The position numbers and the translations under genes are program-made. This document shows positions 1 through 7,233 of a stretch of DNA of 13,595 nt, one piece after another. How positions within the stretch are numbered: the first letter of the stretch is position 1; the number at the start of each line of letters is the position of its first letter. The stretch comes from Gammaproteobacteria bacterium. GTDB lineage: Bacteria > Pseudomonadota > Gammaproteobacteria > GCA-001735895. The notes beneath the pieces are model-generated. The model did not search any database. It had not been told where the DNA came from and was given only the letters and a program-made list of their open reading frames with translations. The stretch is taken from positions 1-13,595 of the forward strand of contig QNFD01000032.1 of NCBI GenBank assembly GCA_003645435.1, given 5' to 3'.

Positions 1-623
1 AAGTGCACCAGGGCATTGTACTTGTCCGCGAGATCGCAAATCTTGTCGAGCTGGGCGATATAACCATCCATCGAAAATACGCCATCGGTGGTGATCAGCT
101 TGAAGCGGGCGCCGGCCTTATCGGCATCGATTAATTGCTGCTCCAGATCAGCCATATCGTTATTTTTATATCGATAACGTTTGGCCTTGCACAGGCGCAC
201 GCCATCGATGATGGAGGCATGGTTTAGTTCATCGGAGATGACTGCATCTTCTGCGCCCAGCAGGGTTTCGAACAGACCGCCGTTGGCGTCGAAACAGGAA
301 GGGTAGAGGATGGTGTCTTCCATTTCCAAAAATTGCGATAATTTCTGTTCCAGTTCTTTATGAATAGACTGGGTGCCGCAGATAAATCGTACCGAGGCGA
401 GGCCGTATCCCCAGTGATCGAGACCATCCCTGGCGGCGGCTATTATTTCCGGGTTTTGTGCCAGACCCAGGTAATTGTTCGCACAAAGGTTTATCACTTC
501 GCCGCTTTCTACGAGCACGGTATCGCCCTGGGCAGATTGTAGAACTCGCTCCGACTTGGTTAAGCCCTGTTGCTCTATATCGTCGAGCTGTTGCTGGATA
601 TGATTTTTAAATTCTCCGTACAT
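1..623 (-). CDS. kbl: 2-amino-3-ketobutyrate CoA ligase (glycine C-acetyltransferase), N-terminal part
   Basis: This pyridoxal-phosphate enzyme cleaves 2-amino-3-ketobutyrate with CoA to glycine and acetyl-CoA, the second step of the threonine dehydrogenase pathway in the cytoplasm. About 207 codons are present and the gene runs off the left edge, so the region with the PLP lysine is not visible. The start [13 protein letters not shown] and the motifs [60 protein letters not shown] and TDGVFSMDG match E. coli Kbl almost residue for residue (family knowledge, from memory). The ATG at 621-623 lies 14 bp after the tdh stop, and a GAGG ribosome-binding site on the minus strand (633-636) almost touches that stop, so the two genes are co-transcribed. 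The order is tdh then kbl, the reverse of the E. coli kbl-tdh operon. Confidence 0.95.
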   Translation of the reverse strand, partial: MYGEFKNHIQQQLDDIEQQGLTKSERVLQSAQGDTVLVESGEVINLCANNYLGLAQNPEIIAAARDGLDHWGYGLASVRFICGTQSIHKELEQKLSQFLEMEDTILYPSCFDANGGLFETLLGAEDAVISDELNHASIIDGVRLCKAKRYRYKNNDMADLEQQLIDADKAGARFKLITTDGVFSMDGYIAQLDKICDLADKYNALVH

Positions 624-637
624 CAGATGTCGCCTCG

Positions 638-1666
638 TTATTGTTCCCAGTCCAAAATGACCTTGCCCGATTGACCGGAGCGCATGACATCGAAACCCTG
701 CTGAAAATCATCGATTTCAAACTCGTGGGTGATGATTGGCGCAAGATCCAGGCCGTTTTCGATCATGACCGACATCTTGTACCAGGTTTCGTACATCTCG
801 CGCCCGTAAATACCTTTTATCGTGAGCATATTGAATACCACCCGATTCCAGTCGATACGCATATCGTTGGAGGGTAAACCCAGCATCGAGACCTTGCCGC
901 CGTGCGACAGGTTGGCGAGCATTTGATTGAAGGCGGCTTCACTGCCGGACATTTCCAGGCCGACATCGAAGCCTTCCTTCATATCCAGCTCGGCCATTAC
1001 ATCGGTTAGTGATTGTTTCGACACATCGACCGCCCGCGTGGCGCCCATTTTAAGTGCGAGACCGAGGCGGTAAGGATTCAAATCGGTGACAACCACATGC
1101 CTGGCACCGGCGTGTTGACAGATTGCGGCAGCCATGCATCCGATCGGTCCGGCGCCGGTGATCAACACGTCTTCACCCAATAGCTCAAACTGCAAGGCCG
1201 CGTGCGTGGCGTTGCCAAATGGATCGAAAATAGATGCAACCCTCGGATCAATGTCTGGCTTATGAACCCATACATTGGACATCGGTAAACTGATGTATTC
1301 GGCAAATGCGCCGGTGCGATTGACGCCGATACCACTGGTATGGGCGCACATATGGCGGCGCCCGGCCATGCAGTTACGGCAGCGACCGCAAACCACGTGA
1401 CCTTCGCCCGATACCAGCTGTCCGGATTCGAAATCATTGACATTGTCGCCGATTTCGACAATTTCGCCGACAAATTCATGGCCGACCACCATGGGTACCG
1501 GAATCGTTTTTTGCGCCCATTCATCCCAGTTATAGATATGTACATCGGTGCCGCAGATGGCTGTTTTTTTGACCTTTATGAGGACATCATTGATACCCAT
1601 TTCCGGTTCCGGTACCTGCTGCATCCAGATGCCTTGCTCGGCCTGAGCCTTGACTAGTGCTTTCAT
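638..1666 (-). CDS. tdh: L-threonine 3-dehydrogenase
   Basis: A zinc-dependent, NAD-linked medium-chain dehydrogenase that oxidises L-threonine to 2-amino-3-ketobutyrate, the substrate of the next gene product (Kbl). It has 342 residues, against 341 in E. coli Tdh. Catalytic zinc ligands are visible as C38 ([10 protein letters not shown]) and H63-E64 (GHEF). The structural zinc lobe has C93, C96, C99 and C107, and H90 sits in the SGEGHVVCG segment typical of Tdh. The Rossmann nucleotide-binding motif GAGPIG is at 171-176. The ATG at 1664-1666 is preceded by a modest GGGA-type ribosome-binding site. The gene leads the minus-strand operon tdh-kbl and is separated by 110 bp from the upstream permease gene on the same strand. 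No clear terminator was seen in that gap, so some read-through from the arsR-arsP operon is possible. Confidence 0.97.
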   Translation of the reverse strand: MKALVKAQAEQGIWMQQVPEPEMGINDVLIKVKKTAICGTDVHIYNWDEWAQKTIPVPMVVGHEFVGEIVEIGDNVNDFESGQLVSGEGHVVCGRCRNCMAGRRHMCAHTSGIGVNRTGAFAEYISLPMSNVWVHKPDIDPRVASIFDPFGNATHAALQFELLGEDVLITGAGPIGCMAAAICQHAGARHVVVTDLNPYRLGLALKMGATRAVDVSKQSLTDVMAELDMKEGFDVGLEMSGSEAAFNQMLANLSHGGKVSMLGLPSNDMRIDWNRVVFNMLTIKGIYGREMYETWYKMSVMIENGLDLAPIITHEFEIDDFQQGFDVMRSGQSGKVILDWEQ

Positions 1667-1680
1667 CGTAATTCCCGATT

Positions 1681-1692
1681 GGCGTTAACGCC
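1681..1692. promoter_or_regulatory. perfect 12-bp palindrome upstream of tdh
   Basis: GGCGTTAACGCC reads the same on both strands and lies 15-26 bp upstream of the tdh ATG. It could be an operator for a dimeric regulator of threonine catabolism, or a small hairpin in the tdh leader. No convincing -35/-10 pair was found in this 110-bp gap, although AT-rich -10-like stretches (around 1693-1720) lie just upstream of it relative to tdh. The function is inferred from position and symmetry only. Confidence 0.4.
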
Positions 1693-1776
1693 TATTTAAA
1701 GATATTTAACGGGCTATATGAAGCTTTATTTTCCGTCGTGTTTTACGCGCGTGCAGATTGCTGTTCTTATGAGGCT

Positions 1777-2847
1777 CTAAATGACGCCGCCGGAAAGCTG
1801 GTATAGCCATGCAGTGAGCATGGATCCTGCTAATCCCAGGGATAGATAAAGAACAAACACCGGTTTCTTAACCAGTGCAAATACCGCAATTGCGGCCGGA
1901 ATCGAGGACACCGCACCGGCGGTTATAAATGCCATCGCCGCACCGGGAGTCATTCCCATTTCGAGTAATCCGGAAATCAGGGGTATTGCCGCGTAACCGT
2001 TTAGATAAGAAGGCACCCCGACCACAGCCGCGAGCGGGATAGCAAAAGCATTGTCCGCACCAAGATACCCGCTTATCCAGTCGGAGGGAATATAGGCGAG
2101 CATCAGGCTTTCGAGGAAAAAAGCGAAGGCCAGCCACTTGCCAAGGAAGATTCCTATGGCCTTGCTTTCAGCCTTGAATGCCTGGACTCGTTGGGGCTGT
2201 TGCCAGAAGCGCCAATTGATTTCAGTGCTACTGTCCGAATCGCAGGCCACGGCGCAACCACTGGTCACCTTCGCCTGTAATGGGTTGGCGAGAAATCCAT
2301 ATCGTTGCAGTAGCAGTACGCTGAATCCAGCGATCAAACCCATCGCTATAGTTGCCAGGGTCTTGGCAATGGCGAAATTTAAACCGATGCCGGCCGCGGT
2401 CAGAATGAACATTTCCGGATCCATAATCGGGGAGGCAATCCAGAACGCCATAACCGGAGCCAGCGGTACGCCGGCACCGAGCATAGCGGCGATTAGCGGA
2501 ATAACACCACAGGAGCAAAACGGCGAGAGGGCGCCAACGAACGCCGCCAGTATAGTAGCGCGTACCGGGTTACCGGAGAATACACTGGCTATCATACTAT
2601 CCGCGCCAGTCGCTTTAGCGTATGCCGCCAGCCCGATTGCGAGTGCAAAGAACGGCAGCATTTGCCACATCGATTCCAGCGTGAATTTGAAACTTGATCC
2701 AATTTGCGAGTAATCAAGCGCGGCTAATAGACCGGTCAAACCAGCGAGGGTGAGAAATACCGGATCCTTTAAGATTTTTCCAATCTTGCCGGAACGACTT
2801 ATAAGGCGCCTGGCATGTTGGCTGGTGCTGTCAATATCTTCAACCAT
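1777..2847 (-). CDS. arsP: ArsP-family (PF03773, formerly DUF318) efflux permease, probably methylarsenite exporter
   Basis: A 356-residue inner-membrane permease with roughly eight hydrophobic segments in two halves, joined by a polar loop near residues 185-225. The first half has the family hallmark SPFCSCGVIPLIAAMLGAGV (C111 and C113), followed by ASPIMDPEMF. The second half has GVPSYLNGYAAIPLISGLLE and GAAMAFITAGAVSSIPAA. These are typical of the ArsP_1 permeases, some of which export trivalent organoarsenicals such as methylarsenite. A further cysteine pair, C198 and C202, lies in the central loop and could bind thiophilic metalloids. The gene follows arsR by 36 bp on the same strand. 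The ribosome-binding site is poor, so translation may depend on coupling. Relatives of this family have also been annotated as copper/zinc exporters, so the substrate rests on the neighbouring regulator. Confidence 0.85.
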   Translation of the reverse strand: MVEDIDSTSQHARRLISRSGKIGKILKDPVFLTLAGLTGLLAALDYSQIGSSFKFTLESMWQMLPFFALAIGLAAYAKATGADSMIASVFSGNPVRATILAAFVGALSPFCSCGVIPLIAAMLGAGVPLAPVMAFWIASPIMDPEMFILTAAGIGLNFAIAKTLATIAMGLIAGFSVLLLQRYGFLANPLQAKVTSGCAVACDSDSSTEINWRFWQQPQRVQAFKAESKAIGIFLGKWLAFAFFLESLMLAYIPSDWISGYLGADNAFAIPLAAVVGVPSYLNGYAAIPLISGLLEMGMTPGAAMAFITAGAVSSIPAAIAVFALVKKPVFVLYLSLGLAGSMLTAWLYQLSGGVI

Positions 2848-2883
2848 AATTCTAGTTATACCGTAATAAGAATTAAAAAAATA

Positions 2884-3195
2884 TCAGGCTACCTTGCTTT
2901 CGATTGCGGTGTTATCGACACAACATTCGTCAGTCAGGTAGTTAACCAACTGATTCAGGCGATCGTATTCCATGATGCAGAACAATGTCGCCTGCGCACG
3001 TTGTTGGCGTATCAGGCCGGCGTTTTTCAAATGAGTGATGTGGTGCGTGAGCGTTGAACCGGGTATACTTAATTTTTTTTGTATGGCGCCGACCGGCATG
3101 CCCTGGTCACCCGCTTTTACCAATAAGCGCACGATTTTCAATCGGGTGGGATTGCCGATCTTGCTCAGTATTAATGCCGCGGTATCGAGTTTCAT
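2884..3195 (-). CDS. arsR: ArsR/SmtB-family repressor, methylarsenite-sensor type
   Basis: A winged-helix metalloregulator of 103 residues that would repress its own operon and release DNA on binding a trivalent arsenical. The core reads ILSKIGNPTRLKIVRLLVKA, then the recognition-helix region IPGSTLTHHITHLKNAGLI. It lacks the classical ELCVCDL arsenite site. Instead it has C73 (TLFCIMEYD) and an adjacent pair C91-C92 (LTDECCVDN) near the C-terminus. That 18+1 spacing equals what I recall for the methylarsenite-selective ArsR of Shewanella putrefaciens (C83, C101, C102). An upstream in-frame ATG at 3232-3234 would add 13 residues, but it lies beside the -35 box of the promoter. The ATG at 3193-3195 is preferred because the predicted transcription start falls on it. 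The mRNA would then be leaderless, and no Shine-Dalgarno sequence is present. arsP follows in the same operon. Confidence 0.88.
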   Translation of the reverse strand: MKLDTAALILSKIGNPTRLKIVRLLVKAGDQGMPVGAIQKKLSIPGSTLTHHITHLKNAGLIRQQRAQATLFCIMEYDRLNQLVNYLTDECCVDNTAIESKVA

Positions 3196-3201
3196 GTGGT
3201 G

Positions 3202-3230
3202 ACTATAGTTTGTCGAAACAAACGTGTCAA
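3202..3230 (-). promoter_or_regulatory. arsR promoter with operator inside the spacer
   Basis: On the minus strand TTGACA (3230-3225) and TATAGT (3207-3202) are exactly 17 bp apart, a near-consensus sigma-70 promoter. The spacer contains an inverted repeat, GTTTGT-N4-ACAAAC (3208-3223), which is a natural operator for an ArsR dimer blocking RNA polymerase. With standard spacing the transcript begins at 3195, the A of the arsR ATG, which predicts a leaderless message. Confidence 0.8.
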
Positions 3231-3420
3231 CCATATTACTAGAAATATCGAAATACCATCTCTAAAACGGTGTTTTATTCTTACTCTATACCAGATATAG
3301 GAATTAGTTATAATTATAGGGGTAAAAAAAATTTACATTGCCCATCGATATGGTAAGGTTAGTTTCACTAAAAAAATGATTGGTGTTCGGAGCTACCATT
3401 TTCAGCAATGTACGGTGACT

Positions 3421-3470
3421 TCTATCGTTAACAACAGTCGATCTATAATTAACAACAGTCGATCTATAAT
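3421..3470 (+). repeat. 21-bp tandem duplication with partial third unit
   Basis: Two perfectly identical 21-bp units lie head to tail at 3429-3449 and 3450-3470. Each unit starts TAACAACAGTCG and ends ATCTATAAT. The bases just before the first unit (3421-3428, TCTATCGT) resemble the last eight bases of the unit, giving about 2.4 copies. Each full unit ends in a perfect TATAAT. The repeat is either a recent replication-slippage duplication or paired binding sites for a regulator of the transporter operon. Confidence 0.9.
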
Positions 3471-3493
3471 AAGTAAAAGCCTGGATGATGCAG

Positions 3494-3523
3494 TGTTCAA
3501 ATAGACATTGTTCAAATAAACAG
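3494..3523 (+). repeat. 15-bp imperfect tandem duplication
   Basis: TGTTCAAATAGACAT (3494-3508) is followed directly by TGTTCAAATAAACAG (3509-3523), 13 of 15 bases identical. It sits immediately upstream of the probable -10 box of the ABC transporter operon, where activator or repressor sites would be expected. Confidence 0.8.
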
Positions 3524-3527
3524 GTTA

Positions 3528-3552
3528 TATAATTTTAAAAAAAACTGAGGAG
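3528..3552 (+). promoter_or_regulatory. probable -10 box and ribosome-binding site of the ABC transporter operon
   Basis: TATAAT at 3528-3533 would place the transcription start near 3540. No good -35 box lies 16-18 bp upstream, which suggests activator dependence. TGAGGAG at 3546-3552 is a strong Shine-Dalgarno sequence 5 bp before the ATG at 3558 and fixes the start of the binding-protein gene. Confidence 0.5.
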
Positions 3553-3557
3553 CGAAA

Positions 3558-5180
3558 ATGAGCGACAAAAAAATAAAACTTGACGAGCTCAAGTACCAGC
3601 AACTCGACCATGTCGATAAAGGCCTGGTCGAAAAAGCGATTAAAGGCGGATATTCCCGTCGTGACGCTTTAAAGCTGATGGTCGCGACCGGTATAACACT
3701 GGCGGCCGCCGAAAACATTTTATTATCCGGTAGTAAAGCAATCGCGGCGACGCCGAAGAAAGGCGGCACGGTGCGTATGGCGTCAGACCTGCATGGTCCT
3801 AGCGACCAGACCGATCCGCCGCAGTTTACCTCGGGCATCGATTACACCCGGGGCCGCGCTGTCTATAGCAGCCTCATCCAGCATTCCAGTGACCTGACAC
3901 CAATGCCCGAATTGGCCGAAACCTTCGAACCGAATGGTGACGCCACCGAGTGGACATTCAAGATTCGCAAAGGTGTCGAGTGGCACGATGGCTCCAAGTT
4001 GACCGCCGACGATGTCGTTTACAGCATGAACCGTCACCTCACCGAAGATTCAACCTCGGTCATCAAATCGGTCATGGCGTCGGTCAAGGAATGGAAGAAA
4101 GTGGGTTCGCACGAGGTCAAGGCCGTGATGAATACCTCGAATTCCGATTTGCCTACCCTGCTGGGTATTTTCCAGAACAAAATCGTTAAAAATGGCTCCA
4201 AGGGTGACTGGATTGGTACCGGTCCTTTTACGATGGAATCATTCGAGCCAGGTGTAAAATCGGTACATAAGCGTAATGAAAATTACTGGCGCGAGGGTGC
4301 AAACCTCGATGCTCTCGAAATTACCGCGATCACCGATCCGGTTGCCCGTGTTAACGCATTGATTGCCGGTGACATTCAACTCATGGCTAATGTCGATCCA
4401 AAGGCGTTCAGGCAGCTCGACGCAGCCGATGGCGCTCACCTGGTGTCAACCCCGGCCGCGTTGCAGCTCGGGATCTGTATCCTTAAAAATACCATGCCGG
4501 GTGAAAACGACGACTTCGTCAAGGGCATGCAATATATCCAGGATCGTGAGCGCATCGTCAAGCGAGTTCTTAAGGGCAAGGGTTCAATTGGTAACGATAC
4601 GCCAGTATCTTCCGCGCACGGTAACGATTGGTGTTCCGAACTGCCCCAGCGCGAGTTCGATCCCGATAAAGCCAAGTTCCACTTCAAGAAAGCCGGCCAA
4701 AGCAGCGCAGAATTGTTTGTTGCACCGGTTGCGTCAGGCATTGAAGACATGTGCCTGTTGGCGCAGGCCAACTGTGCCAAGATCGGTTTCGATCTGAAGC
4801 TGAAAAAAGTGCCGAACGATGGTTACTGGGGCGCGGTGTGGATGAAAGAGCCGATGAATGTGGTGACCTGGAACATGCGCCCGACCGCGAATTCACAGAT
4901 GGCGATTCAGTTCGGTCCGGGTGCGGCCTGGAACGATACCTACTGGAACAATAAGCGCATGGGTGAATTGCTCAGTTTATCGCTATCGGAAACCGATCCG
5001 GCCAAGCGTCACGCACACTATTGCGAAATGCAGACCCTGATCCATAATGGCAGCGGCATGGTTATTCCGGCCTTCACCAATATCAACGACGGTATTGCCG
5101 ATAATATCATGGGTATGCCATCGGTACCGCTAGGCCAGTTGAGTGCCGCCGAATGGCCTGAATTTATCTGGCTGGCATAA
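3558..5180 (+). CDS. ABC importer family-5 substrate-binding protein, Tat-exported
   Basis: Periplasmic binding protein of the oligopeptide/dipeptide/nickel class (SBP_bac_5) that captures a solute for the permease downstream. It has 540 residues, normal for the family. A long charged N-terminus precedes a twin-arginine motif, SRRDALKLM (33-41), then a hydrophobic stretch and a likely cleavage near AIA-A (63/64), so export folded by the Tat system is predicted. There is no lipobox cysteine. The mature part shows the family signature FKIRKGVEWHDGSKLTADDV and the GTGPFTMESFEPG and DPDKAKFHFKKAG segments. It is the first gene of a five-gene plus-strand run and is followed by a stem-loop that probably lets it be made in excess over the membrane parts. 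The ligand cannot be read from sequence; short peptides, amino-acid derivatives or other amines are all possible. Confidence 0.9.
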   Translation: MSDKKIKLDELKYQQLDHVDKGLVEKAIKGGYSRRDALKLMVATGITLAAAENILLSGSKAIAATPKKGGTVRMASDLHGPSDQTDPPQFTSGIDYTRGRAVYSSLIQHSSDLTPMPELAETFEPNGDATEWTFKIRKGVEWHDGSKLTADDVVYSMNRHLTEDSTSVIKSVMASVKEWKKVGSHEVKAVMNTSNSDLPTLLGIFQNKIVKNGSKGDWIGTGPFTMESFEPGVKSVHKRNENYWREGANLDALEITAITDPVARVNALIAGDIQLMANVDPKAFRQLDAADGAHLVSTPAALQLGICILKNTMPGENDDFVKGMQYIQDRERIVKRVLKGKGSIGNDTPVSSAHGNDWCSELPQREFDPDKAKFHFKKAGQSSAELFVAPVASGIEDMCLLAQANCAKIGFDLKLKKVPNDGYWGAVWMKEPMNVVTWNMRPTANSQMAIQFGPGAAWNDTYWNNKRMGELLSLSLSETDPAKRHAHYCEMQTLIHNGSGMVIPAFTNINDGIADNIMGMPSVPLGQLSAAEWPEFIWLA

Positions 5181-5208
5181 AGGTTAAGAAACCGGAATGA
5201 TTTTGATC

Positions 5209-5246
5209 GAGGCCCGTATAAAACAAACTTTATACAGGCCTCTTTT
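5209..5246 (+). terminator. stem-loop with T tract after the binding-protein gene
   Basis: GAGGCC-c-GTATAAA pairs with TTTATAC-a-GGCCTC around a 6-base loop (5209-5242), a 13-bp stem with one mismatch, followed by TTTT. It sits 29 bp after the stop of the binding-protein gene and about 95 bp before the first permease gene. In this position it most likely acts as a partial terminator or 3' stabiliser that raises binding-protein mRNA relative to the permease and ATPase genes. Confidence 0.75.
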
Positions 5247-5340
5247 CATTCCAGGGATTAAAAATTACTGTTTCTGAATAACCCTGTCACATCAAGTTGT
5301 GGTGGTCTTACTGCATAAAATATTTCTGAGGATTTAGCAA

Positions 5341-6291
5341 ATGATGAAGCAAATGGTGTTGCAAAGGATAGCGATTGGTTTCGCCACATTGATCGTGGTT
5401 TCGATTATCGTTTTCATAATGACCAGCTGGCTACCGGGTGATGTCGCACAGATAATTCTGGGACAGGCCGCGACGCCCGAGACCCTGGCGGCGCTTCGGG
5501 CCCAGCTGGGAACGGATCAGCCCCTGATAATCCAGTATTTCAGCTGGCTTGGTAATATGGCGACAGGCGACCTCGGAATTTCCAAGGCCGGCGGCGCCAC
5601 TATCTCCAGCCTGATCGGCGGTCGAATCGGCAACACGATGGTAATGGCCGGTTTGGTTGCATTGATCTCGATCCCGATTTCGATAGCGCTTGGCCTCTAT
5701 GCCGCGATGCATCCTGGCACCTGGCTCGATCGCATGGTAACTTTCGGTACCCTGAGCCTCATTTCCGTACCTGAATTCTTTATTGCGACGGTGATGGTGT
5801 TGATCCTGGCGGTTAATTTGCACTGGTTGCCCTCGACCGCATATTTAACCGGCAACGAGGATTTTTTCGGGCTATTGAAAGCGCTAGCGATGCCGCTCAT
5901 CACGCTGGTCATAGTCGTTTCCGCGCAAATGATCCGAATGACTCGCGCCGGCATACTTAACGTCATGAGTTCGCCCTATATCGAGATGGCGATTTTAAAA
6001 GGCGTGCCCAGGAAGCGCATCATTCTGCGCCATGCGTTCTTTAACGCGATCGGTCCGATTGTCAATGTTATCGCGTTGAATCTTGCTTACCTGGTCAGCG
6101 GCGTGGTTATCGTTGAAACCATATTTGCCTATCCCGGCCTCGCGAAACTGATGATCGATGCGGTACAGACTCGAGACCTGCCGCTGGTGCAGGCCTGTGC
6201 AATGATATTTTGTGGTGTCTACGTTGTCCTCATTATCCTGGCAGACGTCGCGTCGATACTTTCCAACCCCCGCCTAAGGCAACCCAAGTAG
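5341..6291 (+). CDS. ABC importer inner-membrane permease, DppB/OppB type
   Basis: One of two permease subunits of the family-5 importer. It has 316 residues with a first membrane segment at about 10-30, then the periplasmic region containing GDLG (76-79) that is usual in DppB-like proteins, and further membrane segments from about 98 onward. The ATPase-contacting EAA loop is visible as YIEMAILKGVPRKRI (213-227), and the conserved VETIFAYPGL (258-267) follows. TGAGGA at 5327-5332 is a good ribosome-binding site 8 bp before the ATG. It pairs with the DppC-type permease encoded 17 bp downstream. The 160-bp gap before it holds a stem-loop but no strong promoter, so it is probably expressed by read-through from the binding-protein gene. 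Confidence 0.93.
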   Translation: MMKQMVLQRIAIGFATLIVVSIIVFIMTSWLPGDVAQIILGQAATPETLAALRAQLGTDQPLIIQYFSWLGNMATGDLGISKAGGATISSLIGGRIGNTMVMAGLVALISIPISIALGLYAAMHPGTWLDRMVTFGTLSLISVPEFFIATVMVLILAVNLHWLPSTAYLTGNEDFFGLLKALAMPLITLVIVVSAQMIRMTRAGILNVMSSPYIEMAILKGVPRKRIILRHAFFNAIGPIVNVIALNLAYLVSGVVIVETIFAYPGLAKLMIDAVQTRDLPLVQACAMIFCGVYVVLIILADVASILSNPRLRQPK

Positions 6292-6308
6292 GTCGAGAGG
6301 ACATAAAA

Positions 6309-7229
6309 ATGACTGATCAAAATGTAACCAAAGAAGAAGAAGTAATCGCCAAGCTGGATGCTTTCGCCGAGCTGCCTGATGCCCCCCCGAAACGAAGAAT
6401 CAAACTCACATGGGTAGGCAAGGCTTCGGTGGCGGTGGTCGTGTTCTGGCTGGTGATTGTCGCCATTGGACCCAGCATTGCACCCTTCCATGAAATGGAT
6501 ATGGAGGGCGACGACGGCTTTCTGGATGCCTATTCCGGCGAGTATGGCTCGTTTTACCTCGGTACCGACTACCTGGGACGGGATACCTTATCGAGAATCC
6601 TGTTTGGTGCGCGAAATACTATCGGTATCTCCCTGCTGGCGACCCTGCTGGCCTACCTGATGGGTATTACCCTCGGAATATTGGCTGCGGTCAAGGGAGG
6701 GTGGATTGACATGGGGATCAGTCGGGTCAACGATGCCATCCTCGCGTTACCGACAATCATGCTCGGCCTCATAGTCATCGCCGCGTTCGGGTCGTCGATA
6801 CCTATCCTGATAATGACGGCAGCGATAATATACGCAACCAGCGTGTTCCGAATCTCGCGGGCGCTGGGTCAGGACATCATGGTGCAGGACTTTGTTGAAG
6901 CGGCACAGGCACGGGGTGAAGGTGTCTGGTGGATTATCAAATCCGAGGTGTTACCCAACGCGGCAATGCCGCTGGCGACGGATTTTGGCCTGCGCCTTGT
7001 GTTTGTCGTGCTGTTCATATCAAGTCTGAGCTTCCTCGGACTCGGCGTACAACCCCCCGCGTCCGATTGGGGTGCGATGGTACGGGAAAATCTGCAGGGC
7101 CTGACCTACGGTTCCTGGGCGGCAATCTGGCCTGCTTTGGCAATCGCCAGTTTTACCATCGCGATCAATTTGATCGTAGACGATATTTCCGCCAAGGCCG
7201 GCGGCAGTCTCGCGAAGAAAATGGTGTAG
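6309..7229 (+). CDS. ABC importer inner-membrane permease, DppC/OppC type
   Basis: Second permease subunit of the importer, 306 residues from the chosen start. A cytoplasmic tail of about 35 residues leads to the first membrane segment (about 38-58). The DppC hallmark GTDYLGRDTLSR is at 85-96. The EAA loop runs FVEAAQARGEGVWWIIKSEV (195-214), and SFLGLGVQPPASDWGAM (241-257) completes the family pattern. The start at 6309 is preferred over an upstream in-frame ATG at 6210, because that one lies inside the preceding gene and gives an unrelated arginine- and proline-rich leader. AGAGGA at 6296-6301 is a good ribosome-binding site 7 bp upstream of 6309. The ATPase gene begins 4 bp after its stop. 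Confidence 0.94.
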   Translation: MTDQNVTKEEEVIAKLDAFAELPDAPPKRRIKLTWVGKASVAVVVFWLVIVAIGPSIAPFHEMDMEGDDGFLDAYSGEYGSFYLGTDYLGRDTLSRILFGARNTIGISLLATLLAYLMGITLGILAAVKGGWIDMGISRVNDAILALPTIMLGLIVIAAFGSSIPILIMTAAIIYATSVFRISRALGQDIMVQDFVEAAQARGEGVWWIIKSEVLPNAAMPLATDFGLRLVFVVLFISSLSFLGLGVQPPASDWGAMVRENLQGLTYGSWAAIWPALAIASFTIAINLIVDDISAKAGGSLAKKMV

Positions 7230-7233
7230 AACT

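Larger units (their letters stand above)
3231..3557. other. AT-rich divergent intergenic region
   Basis: This stretch separates the minus-strand arsR operon from the plus-strand ABC transporter operon and encodes no convincing protein. It is much richer in A and T than the flanking genes, with A-runs near 3327-3334, 3370-3376 and 3537-3544. It holds isolated TATAAT-like boxes (3309-3314, 3444-3449, 3465-3470, 3528-3533), none with a good -35 partner, and two tandem duplications listed separately. Regulation of the transporter is probably concentrated here. Confidence 0.6.

Noticed and set aside
2138..2713. 191-codon open frame on the plus strand opposite the permease gene
   Set aside because: It is the complement of the ArsP coding sequence, whose family motifs are unambiguous; the plus-strand translation shows no recognisable domain and has no ribosome-binding site.
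3421..3523. attachment site or transposon end
   Set aside because: The duplications are tandem and adjacent rather than flanking any mobile gene, and no integrase or transposase lies in the window.
4363..4797. 144-codon open frame inside the binding-protein gene in another plus frame
   Set aside because: It has a low-complexity Ser/Arg/Pro-rich composition typical of an out-of-frame reading, and it lies wholly within a well-supported family-5 binding protein.
6210..6308. N-terminal extension of the second permease from the ATG at 6210
   Set aside because: It overlaps the end of the preceding permease gene and encodes an unrelated leader; a good ribosome-binding site precedes the ATG at 6309.
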